Positions 1 to 10,723 of a stretch of 64,000 nucleotides of DNA are shown in pieces. Made by a program: the position numbers and the translations under genes. The stretch's first letter is position 1. Each line of letters begins with the position of its first letter. The DNA is from Rhodoferax sediminis (GTDB lineage: Bacteria > Pseudomonadota > Gammaproteobacteria > Burkholderiales > Burkholderiaceae_C), in NCBI RefSeq assembly GCF_006970865.1, contig NZ_CP035503.1, positions 447,001 to 511,000 of the forward strand. Reading direction: 5' to 3'. Below the pieces are notes generated by a model. It saw nothing but the letters and a program-made list of their open reading frames with translations. It did not search any database and was not told the DNA's origin.

Positions 1-1686
<1,686 letters not shown>

Positions 1687-1721
1687 TACTAACCAGAACC
1701 ATCGAAGGACAGAAGAACTGA

Positions 1722-3329
1722 ATGAGCACGCTAGACACCCAACTGAACCCCCGTTCCGCCGAATTTCAGGCGAATGCGGCCGCCATGCGCGAACTCGTGG
1801 CCGACCTGCGGGTCCAGATCGCCAGGGCGGCGGAGGGCGGCGGCGAAGCCGCCCGCGCCAAGCACGTGGCGCGCGGCAAGCTGCCCCCGCGCGAGCGCGT
1901 GCAGATGCTGCTGGACCCCGGCACGCCGTTTCTGGAGCTGTCGCCGCTGGCGGCCCACGGCATGTACCACGGGGCTGCACCCTGTGCCGGCCTGATCGCG
2001 GGCATCGGTCGGGTCAGTGGTGTCGACTGCCTGATCGTGTGCAACGACGCCACGGTCAAGGGCGGCACCTATTACCCGCTGACCGTGAAAAAGCATTTGC
2101 GGGCCCAGGAGATTGCGCAGCAGAACCACCTGACCTGCATCTACCTGGTGGACTCGGGCGGCGCGAATCTGCCGAACCAGGACGAAGTGTTTCCCGACCG
2201 GGACCATTTCGGCCGCATCTTCTACAACCAGGCCAACATGAGCGCGCAGGGCATCTCGCAGATCGCGGTGGTCATGGGTTCGTGCACGGCCGGTGGCGCC
2301 TACGTGCCGGCGATGAGCGACGAGACCATCATCGTGAAGAACCAGGGCACCATCTTCCTGGGCGGGCCGCCGCTGGTGAAGGCCGCGATCGGCGAGATCG
2401 TCTCGGCCGAGGACCTGGGCGGCGGCGACGTGCACACGCGCCTGTCGGGCGTGGCCGACCATCTGGCGCAAAACGACGCGCATGCGCTCGCGCTGGCCCG
2501 CTCGGTGGTCAAGAATACCAATCAAAAGAAGGAGGTAGCCCAGAGCCTGCGGGCGCAGGCTGCTCCTAAATTCGCAGCAGAAGAGCTGTACGGCGTGATC
2601 CCGACCGATACGCGCAAGCCCTTCGATGTGCATGAAGTCATCGCCCGCATCGTCGACGCCAGCGAGTTTCACGAGTTCAAGGCGCGCTATGGCGCCACGC
2701 TGGTGTGCGGCTTCGCGCACATCGAAGGCATGCCGGTGGGCATCGTCGCGAACAACGGCATCCTGTTTTCCGAGTCGGCGCAAAAAGGCGCGCACTTCAT
2801 CGAGCTGTGCTGCCAGCGCAAGATTCCGCTGGTGTTTCTGCAGAACATCACCGGCTTCATGATCGGGCGCAAGTACGAAAACGAAGGCATCGCCCGGCAC
2901 GGCGCCAAGATGGTGACCGCGGTGGCGACCGCCCAGGTGCCCAAATTCACCGTGATCATCGGCGGCAGCTACGGCGCGGGCAACTACGGCATGTGCGGGC
3001 GCGCCTATTCGCCGCGTTTTCTCTGGATGTGGCCGAACGCCCGCATTTGCGTGATGGGCGGCGAGCAGGCCGCGGGTGTGCTGGCCACCGTCAAGCGCGA
3101 CGGCATCGAAGGGCGCGGCGGCAGCTGGAGCGCGGAGGAAGAGGCGGCCTTCAAGCAGCCCGTGCTCGACCAGTTCGCGCGCCAGTCGCATCCCTACTAT
3201 TCCAGCGCGCGCCTGTGGGACGACGGCGTGATCGACCCGGCCGACACGCGCCGCGTGCTGGCGCTGGGCCTGTCGGCCACGCTCAACGCGCCGATTCCCG
3301 ACACGAAATTCGGCGTGTTCCGCATGTAA
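1722..3329 (+). CDS. liuB: Methylcrotonoyl-CoA carboxylase beta (carboxyltransferase) subunit
   Basis: Carboxyltransferase half of a biotin-dependent acyl-CoA carboxylase, 535 residues, the usual length. It moves CO2 from carboxybiotin to methylcrotonyl-CoA in leucine breakdown, working with the alpha subunit at 6018. Glycine-rich CoA/biotin-binding segments are visible ([27 protein letters not shown]). The ATG at 1722 is preceded by a purine-rich GAAGGACAGAAGAA stretch. Context (HMG-CoA lyase, hydratase, alpha subunit) favours the leucine pathway over propionyl- or geranyl-CoA carboxylase, but geranyl-CoA is a possible alternative substrate. Residues about 267-286 are encoded by an antisense copy of the 60-bp repeat and form a low-complexity linker just before the conserved EELYGVIP. 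Confidence 0.9.
   Translation: MSTLDTQLNPRSAEFQANAAAMRELVADLRVQIARAAEGGGEAARAKHVARGKLPPRERVQMLLDPGTPFLELSPLAAHGMYHGAAPCAGLIAGIGRVSGVDCLIVCNDATVKGGTYYPLTVKKHLRAQEIAQQNHLTCIYLVDSGGANLPNQDEVFPDRDHFGRIFYNQANMSAQGISQIAVVMGSCTAGGAYVPAMSDETIIVKNQGTIFLGGPPLVKAAIGEIVSAEDLGGGDVHTRLSGVADHLAQNDAHALALARSVVKNTNQKKEVAQSLRAQAAPKFAAEELYGVIPTDTRKPFDVHEVIARIVDASEFHEFKARYGATLVCGFAHIEGMPVGIVANNGILFSESAQKGAHFIELCCQRKIPLVFLQNITGFMIGRKYENEGIARHGAKMVTAVATAQVPKFTVIIGGSYGAGNYGMCGRAYSPRFLWMWPNARICVMGGEQAAGVLATVKRDGIEGRGGSWSAEEEAAFKQPVLDQFARQSHPYYSSARLWDDGVIDPADTRRVLALGLSATLNAPIPDTKFGVFRM
2520..2579 (-). repeat. 60-bp dispersed repeat, copy 1 (inside liuB)
   Basis: Read on the minus strand it starts TGCTGCGAATTTA, has a diverged core GGAGC, then 20 bases, then GGGCT, then a T-rich end. 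The core-to-GGGCT spacing is the same as in the best copies at 39899, 48428 and 59814. It is translated through in the beta subunit without a frame change. Confidence 0.6.
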
Positions 3330-3339
3330 GGCCACACGC

Positions 3340-4473
3340 ATGGACAACATTTACACCACCCCTGAACACGAATTGCTGCGCGAGCAGGTCGCGCGCTTCA
3401 TTGCACGCGAGGTCGAACCGCATGGCGCGGCCTGGGAAGAGGCCGGTAGGGTGCCGCGCGACGTGCTGCGCCGCATGGGCCAGGCAGGCCTGCTGGGGCT
3501 GATGTACGAGGGCCGCTACGGCGGCGGCGATGCGGACGCACTGACCAACCTGGTGTTTGCCGAGGCGCTGTCGCAATCGACCTTTGCCGGTTTCATCATC
3601 ACGGTGCTGGTGCATACCGACATGGCCGGCCCGCACCTGCACCACGCGGGCAGTGCGGCGCAGAAAGAAAAATATCTGCACAAGGTCACGGCCGGCGAGA
3701 TGATCGCGGCGGTGGGCATCACCGAGCCCGGCGCGGGCTCGGACGTGGCCGGCATCCGCACCACGGCGCGCCGTGACGGCGCCGACTGGGTGCTGAACGG
3801 CACCAAGATGTTCATCACCAACGGTGTGCACGCCGACCTGTACTTCATCGCTGCCAAAACGGGCGCGGGCCGGCACGACATGACCATGTTCGTCGTCGAG
3901 AAGGGCACACCCGGCTTCAGCGTGGGCCGCGCGCTCAAGAAGACGGGCTGGCTCTCGTCCGACACCGCCGAGCTGGTGCTGGACAACGTGCGCATCCCCG
4001 CCGCGAATGTGCTGGGCGAGGAGGGTAAAGGCTTCTACTCGGTCATGAAGAATTTCCAGACCGAGCGCATCGCGCTGGCGGCGATGGCGGTGGGACACTG
4101 CACGCAGGCGCTCCAGTTGACGCTGGGCTACGTGCGCCAGCGCCAGGCCTTCGGCGCCACGCTGTGGGACCAGCAGACCATCCGCCAGCGCCTGTCCATG
4201 CTCGACGCCAGGACCCGCGCCGCGCGCTCCTTCATGTACCACTGCGCGTGGAGCGTGACGCAGGGCCGCGACATCGTGCAGGAAGTCTCCATGCTCAAGG
4301 CCTTGACCGGCGAGTTGGTGAATGAAGTGGTGCAGACCTGCCAGCAGTTCCACGGCGGCATGGGCTACATCCGCGAGACCGCGATCGAGCGGCTGTGGCG
4401 CGATGCGCGGGTGCTGGCCATCGGCGGCGGCGCCACCGAGGTCATGCTGGAAGAAGTTGCCAAACGTTATTGA
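3340..4473 (+). CDS. Acyl-CoA dehydrogenase
   Basis: FAD-dependent alpha,beta-dehydrogenation of an acyl-CoA; 377 residues, normal for the family. The flavin signature ITEPGAGSDVAGIRT and the C-terminal FHGGMGYIRETAIERLWRD are clear. The position of the usual catalytic Glu near the C-terminus (medium-chain type) is Gly in IGGGATEVM, whereas a Glu occurs in helix G (TERIALAAMAVG). This is the arrangement known for isovaleryl-CoA and long-chain dehydrogenases. The N-terminus does not look like the typical LiuA isovaleryl-CoA dehydrogenase, so the substrate may be another branched or medium-chain acyl-CoA. It starts 10 bases after the beta subunit, and 8 bases separate it from the hydratase. Confidence 0.88.
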   Translation: MDNIYTTPEHELLREQVARFIAREVEPHGAAWEEAGRVPRDVLRRMGQAGLLGLMYEGRYGGGDADALTNLVFAEALSQSTFAGFIITVLVHTDMAGPHLHHAGSAAQKEKYLHKVTAGEMIAAVGITEPGAGSDVAGIRTTARRDGADWVLNGTKMFITNGVHADLYFIAAKTGAGRHDMTMFVVEKGTPGFSVGRALKKTGWLSSDTAELVLDNVRIPAANVLGEEGKGFYSVMKNFQTERIALAAMAVGHCTQALQLTLGYVRQRQAFGATLWDQQTIRQRLSMLDARTRAARSFMYHCAWSVTQGRDIVQEVSMLKALTGELVNEVVQTCQQFHGGMGYIRETAIERLWRDARVLAIGGGATEVMLEEVAKRY

Positions 4474-4481
4474 GTCCCTTC

Positions 4482-5282
4482 ATGAATACACCCGCCTCAA
4501 ACATTCTTGACCTGCGCCGTCCCTCGCCCCAGGTCGCCGAGGTCTGGCTGAACCGGCCCGAGGTCCGCAACGCCTTCAATGACGATGTCATCGCCGAATT
4601 GACGCAGGTGTTCGCAAAACTGTCGCAGGATGACGACCTGCGCGTCATCGTGCTGGGCGCGCACGGCAAGGCGTTTTGCGCGGGCGCCGACCTCAACTGG
4701 ATGCGCGCCATGGCCGACTACAGCTGGGATCAGAACCGCGCCGATGCGCAAAAGCTCGCCGACATGCTGTGGACCCTGTACCAGTGCCCGGTACCCATCG
4801 TGGGACGCATCCAGGGCGACTGCTACGCCGGCGGCATGGGCCTGGCGGCGGTCTGCGACGTGCTCATCGCGGCCCACGAGGTGACCTTCTGCCTGTCAGA
4901 GGCCCGGCTCGGCCTGTTGCCCGCGACCATCGCCCCGTATGTGCTGCGCGCCCTGGGCGAACAGGCCTCGCGCCGCTACATGGTCACCGCCGAGCGCTTC
5001 AGCGCGGCGCAGGCCCATGCGCTGGGTTTTGTGCATGAGCTGTGCAGTGCCGGGGCGCTGGACGCGAAGGTGGCGGAGCTGGTGGCCACGCTGGCCGCGA
5101 ACGGGCCCAAAGCGGCACGCGCATGCAAGCGCCTGGTGCGCGACGTGGCCGGCGCCCCGCTCACGGCCGGGTTGCGCGCCGACACCGCCCAGCGCATTGC
5201 CGACATCCGCTCCAGCATGGAGGGCCGGGAAGGCGTGCAGTCGTTCCTGAACAAGCGCAAGCCGGGCTGGCTGCTGCCCTGA
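4482..5282 (+). CDS. liuC: Enoyl-CoA hydratase/isomerase, probable methylglutaconyl-CoA hydratase
   Basis: Crotonase-family protein of 266 residues. In the leucine pathway this step hydrates 3-methylglutaconyl-CoA to HMG-CoA, between the carboxylase and the lyase. The oxyanion-hole segments FCAGADLNWM and QGDCYAGGMGLAAVCD are present. I chose the ATG at 4482 (MNTPASNILDL), just after the dehydrogenase stop, because an in-frame upstream start would overlap that gene and add unrelated residues. The assignment to LiuC rests on neighbours; crotonase sequences alone do not show substrate. Confidence 0.85.
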   Translation: MNTPASNILDLRRPSPQVAEVWLNRPEVRNAFNDDVIAELTQVFAKLSQDDDLRVIVLGAHGKAFCAGADLNWMRAMADYSWDQNRADAQKLADMLWTLYQCPVPIVGRIQGDCYAGGMGLAAVCDVLIAAHEVTFCLSEARLGLLPATIAPYVLRALGEQASRRYMVTAERFSAAQAHALGFVHELCSAGALDAKVAELVATLAANGPKAARACKRLVRDVAGAPLTAGLRADTAQRIADIRSSMEGREGVQSFLNKRKPGWLLP

Positions 5283-5310
5283 GCGGCCCCCAGGCGCGAC
5301 CCCGCAAGCC

Positions 5311-6018
5311 ATGCTGCAAACCTTGCTTCAATCCCTCCCGTGGCTGGCCCCGCTGGGCAGCTACGCTGCGGGCACGGCCACGGCGGGTGTCGGGCAGGCG
5401 GCAGGCCACCTCGACATGGCCAGCCTGCTGGCACTGGCCGCCGCGCTGGGCTGGGCCAGCGGCCTGCGGCTCTATGCCGTGGTCTTCATGGTCGGTGTGG
5501 CGGGGCTGCTGGGCTGGATTCCGCTGCCCGACGGCCTGACGCTGCTGCAGCACCCGGCCATGCTCGCCGCCAGCGGCTTCATGCTGTTCGTCGAGTTTTT
5601 CGCCGACAAGATCCCCGGTGTCGATTCGCTGTGGGACATCGTGCACAGCGTGATCCGCATCCCGGCCGGTGCCGCGCTGGCGGCTGGCGTGTTCGGCGCC
5701 GACGGGGGCACCATGACCGCGGTCGCGGCGCTGATGGGTGGCACGCTGGCCGCCACCAGCCAGGCCGCCAAGACCACCACCCGGGCTGTGATCAACACCT
5801 CGCCCGAGCCTGTTTCCAACGTGCTGGCGAGTCTGACCGAGGACGGCGTGGTGGTCGGCGCGCTCTGGCTCTCTATCCACTACCCGCTGGTGTTCGGCGT
5901 GGTGCTGGCCATTATGGTCGCGCTGATGTGGGCCATGACCTGGCTGCTGCTCAAATTCCTCAAGGCGGTGTTTCGCCGCGTCGCCCGTTTCTTTTCCGGT
6001 TTTGCAAAGGTCACCTAA
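5311..6018 (+). CDS. DUF4126 family membrane protein
   Basis: A 235-residue integral membrane protein with several hydrophobic segments (for example around LLALAAALGWASGLRLYAVV, and near the C-terminus LVFGVVLAIMVALMW). The GWASGLRLY motif and the later KTTTRAVINTSPEPVSN are typical of DUF4126. Its function is unknown. Family members usually begin close to the first membrane segment, so translation may instead start at the ATG at 5416; the ATG at 5311 would add about 35 residues. The stop overlaps the ATG of the next gene (TAATG at 6016-6020), implying translational coupling to the carboxylase alpha subunit. No link between the two functions is known to me. Confidence 0.75.
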   Translation: MLQTLLQSLPWLAPLGSYAAGTATAGVGQAAGHLDMASLLALAAALGWASGLRLYAVVFMVGVAGLLGWIPLPDGLTLLQHPAMLAASGFMLFVEFFADKIPGVDSLWDIVHSVIRIPAGAALAAGVFGADGGTMTAVAALMGGTLAATSQAAKTTTRAVINTSPEPVSNVLASLTEDGVVVGALWLSIHYPLVFGVVLAIMVALMWAMTWLLLKFLKAVFRRVARFFSGFAKVT

Positions 6019-8051
6019 TGTTCAACAAAATTCTGATTGCCAACCGTGGCGAAATCGCTTGCCGCGTCGCAGCCACGGCCAGGCGCATGGCCATCAAGAC
6101 CGTGGCGGTGTACTCCGAGGCCGACGCCAGTGCCAGGCACGTCAGCCTGTGCGACGAGGCGGTGCCGATCGGTGCCAGCGCACCCAAGGACAGCTACCTG
6201 CGCTGGGAGCGCATCATCGAGGCCGCCAAGGCCACCGGCGCGCAGGCCATTCACCCCGGCTACGGCTTCCTGAGCGAAAACGACGAGTTCGCGCAGGCCT
6301 GTGCCGATGCGGGCCTGGTCTTCATCGGCCCGCCGCCCTCCGCGATTCGGGCCATGGGACTCAAGGCCGAATCCAAGCAGTTGATGGGCAAGGCCGGGGT
6401 GCCCCTGGTGCCCGGCTACCACGGTGCGGACCAGGACCCCGCGCTGCTGCAGCGCGAGGCCGACGCCATCGGCTACCCGGTGCTGATCAAGGCCAGCGCG
6501 GGCGGCGGCGGCAAGGGCATGCGCGTGGTGGACAAGGCGAAGGCTTTCGCCGCGGCGCTGGCTTCGTGCCAGCGCGAAGCCAGCAGCAGCTTTGGCATTG
6601 ACGCGGTGCTGATCGAGAAGTACGTGCAGCGCCCGCGCCACATCGAAATTCAGGTGTTCGGCGACACGCAGGGCAACTACGTTTACCTGTTCGAGCGCGA
6701 CTGCTCGGTGCAGCGGCGCCACCAGAAGGTGCTGGAGGAAGCCCCGGCGCCCGGCATGACGCCCGGCATGCGCCAGCAGATGGGCGAGGCCGCCGTGGCG
6801 GCTGCGCGCGCCGTGAACTACGTGGGCGCCGGCACGGTGGAGTTCATCGTCGAGCAAAAGCCCGATGGCAGCATGACTTTCTTCTTCATGGAGATGAACA
6901 CGCGGTTGCAGGTGGAACATCCCGTGACCGAGGCCATCACCGGGCTCGACCTGGTGGAGTGGCAATTGCGCGTGGCGTCGGGCGAGCCGCTGCCGCTCAG
7001 GCAGGAGGATCTGCGCATCCACGGCCATGCGATCGAGGCGCGCATCTGCGCCGAAAACCCCGACAACAACTTCCTGCCCGCGACCGGCACGCTGCACGTG
7101 TACGACCTGCCGGCGTACGTGAGCTTCGAGCGCGGGAACAGGGGCGGTGCGGACACTCTGGTCCGGGTGGATTCCGGCGTGCGCGAAGGTGACGTCATCT
7201 CGCCGTTCTACGACCCCATGGTGGCCAAGCTGATCGTGCATGGCGATACCCGCGAGCAGGCGCTGGCGCGCATGGACGAGGCCCTGTCGCAAACCCATAT
7301 CGTCGGGCTCAATACCAATGTGCAGTTTCTGCGCTATGTGGTGGGCACCGCCTCGTTTGCCCAGGCGAATCTGGACACGGGGCTGATCCCGCGCGAAGAG
7401 GCCAGGCTGTTCAAGCAGGAAAAAGTCGGCCTGCCGCTGGCCGCGGCCGCGGCCATTGCGCGCACGCTGGTGGAGGAAAAAGCCCTTGAGGTCGATGCGG
7501 CCAACGGCGCCTGGATCGACCCCTGGGCCCGGCGCGACGGCTGGCGCGCGCACGGCCTGGCCACGCGCCGCTTCGAGTTCGAATTTCACGGCGAGGCGGT
7601 CACGGCCATGCTGACCCGTCTGCACGACGGCGCCCTGCAGTTGCAGGTCGGCAGCGCCGCCGGGCCACTCACCTTTGTGCCCGTGGCGGATGGCATCGGG
7701 GTCGATTTTGCGGGCCAGCGCCAGACCGTCAAGGTATGGCTGAATCAGGCGGTAGCCCATGTGTTTTGTGCGCTAGGCGCTACACAAATCGTAGTGATCG
7801 ATGCGCTGGCGCATGCCAGCGTGGGCCAGGCCGACGCGGGCCGGCTGACCGCGCCGATGCCGGGCAAGGTGGTGTCGTTCGCCGTCAAGCCCGGCGACAA
7901 GATCAGCAAGGGCCAGGCGCTGGCGGTGATGGAGGCTATGAAGATGGAGCACACGATTGCCGCGCCGGCCGACGGCACGGTCGAAGAACTGCTGTATGCG
8001 CCGGGCGATCAGGTCACGGAAGGCGCGGAGCTGCTGCGCATCAAGGCTTGA
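6018..8051 (+). CDS. liuD: Biotin-dependent acyl-CoA carboxylase alpha subunit (biotin carboxylase + BCCP)
   Basis: 677 residues: biotin carboxylase domain first (start MFNKILIANRGEIACRVA; ATP-grasp glycine loop GGGGKGMR near residue 160; EMNTRLQVEHPVTE near 300), a middle linking domain, and a C-terminal biotinyl domain with the lysine in AMKMEH near residue 640. It carboxylates its own biotin with bicarbonate and ATP, and the beta subunit at 1722 uses it. The start ATG overlaps the DUF4126 stop; longer upstream starts would read through DUF4126 in another frame. Residues about 574-593, in the poorly conserved linker before the biotinyl domain, come from an antisense repeat copy. Methylcrotonyl-CoA is the likely substrate from context. 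Confidence 0.92.
   Translation: MFNKILIANRGEIACRVAATARRMAIKTVAVYSEADASARHVSLCDEAVPIGASAPKDSYLRWERIIEAAKATGAQAIHPGYGFLSENDEFAQACADAGLVFIGPPPSAIRAMGLKAESKQLMGKAGVPLVPGYHGADQDPALLQREADAIGYPVLIKASAGGGGKGMRVVDKAKAFAAALASCQREASSSFGIDAVLIEKYVQRPRHIEIQVFGDTQGNYVYLFERDCSVQRRHQKVLEEAPAPGMTPGMRQQMGEAAVAAARAVNYVGAGTVEFIVEQKPDGSMTFFFMEMNTRLQVEHPVTEAITGLDLVEWQLRVASGEPLPLRQEDLRIHGHAIEARICAENPDNNFLPATGTLHVYDLPAYVSFERGNRGGADTLVRVDSGVREGDVISPFYDPMVAKLIVHGDTREQALARMDEALSQTHIVGLNTNVQFLRYVVGTASFAQANLDTGLIPREEARLFKQEKVGLPLAAAAAIARTLVEEKALEVDAANGAWIDPWARRDGWRAHGLATRRFEFEFHGEAVTAMLTRLHDGALQLQVGSAAGPLTFVPVADGIGVDFAGQRQTVKVWLNQAVAHVFCALGATQIVVIDALAHASVGQADAGRLTAPMPGKVVSFAVKPGDKISKGQALAVMEAMKMEHTIAAPADGTVEELLYAPGDQVTEGAELLRIKA
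7737..7796 (-). repeat. 60-bp dispersed repeat, copy 2 (inside the carboxylase alpha gene)
   Basis: On the minus strand: CACTACGATTTGT, core GTAGC, 20 bases, then GGGCT. The exact spacing matches the other copies. It lies in the variable linker between the carboxylase and biotinyl domains and is read in frame. Confidence 0.75.
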
Positions 8052-8065
8052 TTAAACTGGTGCCG

Positions 8066-9007
8066 ATGCGAATCACCGTCTGCCTCACCGACAACAACCG
8101 CCCCGAACCTTGGGTCGAAGGCCTGCGCGCCGAGCTGCCGCAGGCCGAGGTCGAAGCCTGGACGCCCGGCGCCGCGTTGGCCGACCATGCAGTGGTGTGG
8201 GCGCCGCCGCAGGCGTTCCTGGACGAGCAGCAGCGGCTGCGCGGCCTGTTCAATATCGGGGCCGGCGTCGACGCGCTCCTCAAGCTGCGGCTGCCGCCGC
8301 ACACGCGCATCGTGCGGCTCGACGACGCGGGCATGTCGGTGCAGATGGCCGAGTACGTCTGCCATGCGCTGATCCGCCACTTCCGCGAGTTCGATGCCTA
8401 CGAGGCCGACGCGCGCCAAGGCGTCTGGAGCTATCGCCGCCCGCGTGCGCGCCGCGATTTTGCGGTCGGCGTGATGGGCCTCGGTGTGCTCGGCGAGCGT
8501 GTCGGCAAGGCCATCGCGCAGTTCGAGTTTCCGGTGCGGGGCTGGAGCCGCTCGCCCAAGCAGATCGATGGCATCCAGTGTTTCGACGGCGCGCAGGGGC
8601 TGGACGCATTTCTCGCCGCCAGCCGCGTGCTGGTGTGCCTGCTGCCGCTGACCACCGAGACGCGCGGCATCCTGCGCGCAGGCACGCTGGGCCGGCTGAA
8701 CGGCGGACGGCCCGGCGGCTACCTCATCAACGTGGCGCGCGGCGCGCACCTGGTGGAAGACGATCTGATTCCGCTGCTCGACGCGGGCCAGCTCGCGGGC
8801 GCGACACTCGACGTGTTTGCGTCGGAGCCGCTCGCGCCTGCGCATCCGTTCTGGCGGCATCCGAAGATCACCGTGACGCCGCATGCCTCGGCGCGCACGC
8901 AGCGCGAGGAATCGGTGGCGCAGATCGCCGCCAAGATCCGGGCCCTCGAAGCCGGTGCGGACTTTAGCGCGCTGGCGGGCGTGGTCGACGGGCAACGCGG
9001 ATACTGA
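8066..9007 (+). CDS. ghrA: Glyoxylate/hydroxypyruvate reductase A-like D-2-hydroxyacid dehydrogenase
   Basis: 313 residues. NAD(P)H-dependent reduction of glyoxylate or hydroxypyruvate is the known activity of the GhrA group. The nucleotide-binding segment GVMGLGVLGERVG and the catalytic set are visible: Arg in INVARGAHL, Glu in DVFASEPL, His in TVTPHASA. I start at the ATG at 8066 (MRITVCLTDNN); a GTG two codons upstream is possible. It sits 14 bases after the carboxylase gene and 26 bases before HMG-CoA lyase, so it is probably co-transcribed, although its role in branched-chain catabolism is not evident. Confidence 0.85.
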   Translation: MRITVCLTDNNRPEPWVEGLRAELPQAEVEAWTPGAALADHAVVWAPPQAFLDEQQRLRGLFNIGAGVDALLKLRLPPHTRIVRLDDAGMSVQMAEYVCHALIRHFREFDAYEADARQGVWSYRRPRARRDFAVGVMGLGVLGERVGKAIAQFEFPVRGWSRSPKQIDGIQCFDGAQGLDAFLAASRVLVCLLPLTTETRGILRAGTLGRLNGGRPGGYLINVARGAHLVEDDLIPLLDAGQLAGATLDVFASEPLAPAHPFWRHPKITVTPHASARTQREESVAQIAAKIRALEAGADFSALAGVVDGQRGY

Positions 9008-9033
9008 GTCTCAACATCTCCTGGAGTCAGAAC

Positions 9034-9954
9034 ATGAGCCTTCCTTTGAGAGTCAAACTCGTCGATGTGGGCCCGCGCGACGGCCTGCAAAACGAAAAGC
9101 AGATGGTGCCGGCAGCGGTCAAGATCGAACTGGTGCAGCGCCTGCAGAACGCTGGCCTGAAAGAAATCGAGGTCACCAGCTTCGTCAGCCCCAAGTGGGT
9201 GCCGCAGATGGCCGATGCGAGTGAGGTCATGCGCGGCATCCGGCGCCAGAGTGGCGTGCGCTACTCGGTGCTGACGCCCAACATGAAGGGCTTCGAGGCG
9301 GCGATTGCCGCGCCGCGCGCCGAGTGGCCCGACGAGATCGTGGTCTTCGGCGCCGCCAGCGAGGCGTTCAGCCAGCGCAACATCAACTGCTCGATCGCCG
9401 AGAGCATCGAGCGCTTTCGCCCGGTGGTCGAGGCGGCGCGCGCCCACGGCATCGACGTGCGCGGCGCCATGTCGTGCACCGTGGGCTGTCCCTACGAGGG
9501 CGAGATCGCGCCCGAGCGCGTCGGCATGCTGGCCGGACTCATGAAAGGCATCGGCGTGCAGCGGGTGGACGTCGCCGACACGATTGGCGTGGGCACGCCG
9601 CGCAAGGTGCGGCGCGCCATGGAGGCCACGCTCCAGCACTACGACATCGACCATGTGTCAGGCCACTTCCATGACACCTACGGTCAGGCCCTGGCCAACA
9701 CGCTGGCCAGCCTGGAGATGGGCGTGTGGAACTTCCAGTCTTCCGTCGCCGGCCTGGGCGGCTGCCCCTACGCCAAAGGCGCGACGGGCAACGTGGCCTC
9801 GGAAGACGTGGTCTACCTGCTGGACGGCATGGGGATCGAGACCGGCATCGACCTGGACAAGCTGATCGACGCCGGCCAGTTCATCAGCGACCATCTGCAG
9901 CGCAAGCCGAACTCGCGCGCGGCCACCGCGATCCTGGCCAAGCGGGCGGGCTAG
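9034..9954 (+). CDS. liuE: Hydroxymethylglutaryl-CoA lyase
   Basis: Cleaves HMG-CoA to acetoacetate and acetyl-CoA, the last dedicated step of leucine degradation. 306 residues with the metal/substrate motif VDVGPRDGLQNE near the N-terminus, the SGHFHDTYGQA His-x-His metal site, and the signature GLGGCPYAKGATGNVA with the catalytic Cys. A CTGGAG ribosome-binding site precedes the ATG. It closes the catabolic part of the cluster; the YbaK-like gene begins three bases after its stop. Confidence 0.95.
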   Translation: MSLPLRVKLVDVGPRDGLQNEKQMVPAAVKIELVQRLQNAGLKEIEVTSFVSPKWVPQMADASEVMRGIRRQSGVRYSVLTPNMKGFEAAIAAPRAEWPDEIVVFGAASEAFSQRNINCSIAESIERFRPVVEAARAHGIDVRGAMSCTVGCPYEGEIAPERVGMLAGLMKGIGVQRVDVADTIGVGTPRKVRRAMEATLQHYDIDHVSGHFHDTYGQALANTLASLEMGVWNFQSSVAGLGGCPYAKGATGNVASEDVVYLLDGMGIETGIDLDKLIDAGQFISDHLQRKPNSRAATAILAKRAG

Positions 9955-9956
9955 TC

Positions 9957-10481
9957 ATGAGCACGACTCCCGCTCCCGCCTCCTTCCTTCCAGAGGGCGT
10001 GCGGCGTGTGGCTGCGGCGCTGCAGGCGCAGGGCCATCCGCATGCACCCGTGATGCTCGACGATGCGGCGCGCACCGCGCAGCAGGCGGCCGACGCGCTG
10101 GGCATCGCCGTGGGCCAGATTGCCAAGAGCATCATCTTTCGCCGCATCCCGGACGACGCGGCCGTGCTGGTGGTGACCTCGGGCGACCGGCGCGTGGACG
10201 AGAAGAAGGTGGCGGCCTTGGTGTGCGCGGGCGGCGGCAAGCTGGGGCGCGCCGACGCGGAGTTTGTCAAGGCCAGCACCGGCTTTTCGATCGGCGGCGT
10301 CTCGCCGCTGGCGCATGCCACGAAGCCCGTCACGCTGATCGACCAGGAACTGTTCCGGTTCGCCGAAATCTGGGCCGCGGCGGGCCATCCGCATGGCGTC
10401 TTCAAACTCAGCCCGCACGACCTGCAGCGGCTCACCGGCGCACCCGTGGCTGACGTAGCGCAGGCCGTCAAGATCGCATGA
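9957..10481 (+). CDS. YbaK/EbsC-type aminoacyl-tRNA deacylase
   Basis: 174 residues of the YbaK/ProX family, which removes wrongly attached amino acids from tRNA (YbaK acts on Cys-tRNA-Pro). The family lysine region AKSIIFRR, the ASTGFSIGGVSPLAH loop and the VTSGDRRVDEKKV segment are visible. The start ATG lies three bases after the HMG-CoA lyase stop, and the stop overlaps the next gene by four bases (ATGA). Its position suggests co-transcription only. Which mischarged tRNA it edits is not determined. Confidence 0.85.
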   Translation: MSTTPAPASFLPEGVRRVAAALQAQGHPHAPVMLDDAARTAQQAADALGIAVGQIAKSIIFRRIPDDAAVLVVTSGDRRVDEKKVAALVCAGGGKLGRADAEFVKASTGFSIGGVSPLAHATKPVTLIDQELFRFAEIWAAAGHPHGVFKLSPHDLQRLTGAPVADVAQAVKIA

Positions 10482-10723
10482 ATGCTATTGATCCGATAGC
10501 CCATCGCGCTGACGTGGCAAGGGCTGCAGCCGAAAATGTTCCCTCACCCTGCATCTCGGTGTGCCGCATGAGCGAGGCCGGCGGCTGGTGCGAGGGCTGC
10601 TTTCGCACGCTCGACGAGATCGGGCGCTGGAGCCGCATGAGCGACGCCGACAAGCGCGCCATCTGGGCCCTGATCGAGCAGCGCGCTGCGGCAGAATCCA
10701 CAACGACGCCGGCATCGCCATGA
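10478..10723 (+). CDS. DUF1289 family small cysteine-rich protein
   Basis: 81 residues. The DUF1289 core SPCISVCRMSEAGGWCEGC holds four cysteines, likely a metal site, followed by a conserved TLDEIGRWSRMSDADKRAIW helix. Function unknown. The gene overlaps both neighbours by four bases (ATGA at each end). Residues 3-22 are encoded entirely by a sense copy of the 60-bp repeat, so the natural N-terminus appears to have been replaced or extended by the repeat. A shorter product starting nearer the cysteine core (ATG at 10568 would be too short) is unlikely. Confidence 0.85.
   Translation: MNAIDPIAHRADVARAAAENVPSPCISVCRMSEAGGWCEGCFRTLDEIGRWSRMSDADKRAIWALIEQRAAAESTTTPASP
10483..10542 (+). repeat. 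60-bp dispersed repeat, copy 3 (5' end of the DUF1289 gene)
   Basis: TGCTATTGATCCG, core ATAGC, 20 bases, GGGCTGCAGCC, then an A/T-rich end. GCTAT and ATAGC form a short inverted repeat at 10484-10500. It begins two codons into DUF1289 and is read in the same frame as the copy in tlyA, giving a similar peptide (AIDPIAHRADVARAAA versus ATDLIADSEDVAGAAA). Confidence 0.85.
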
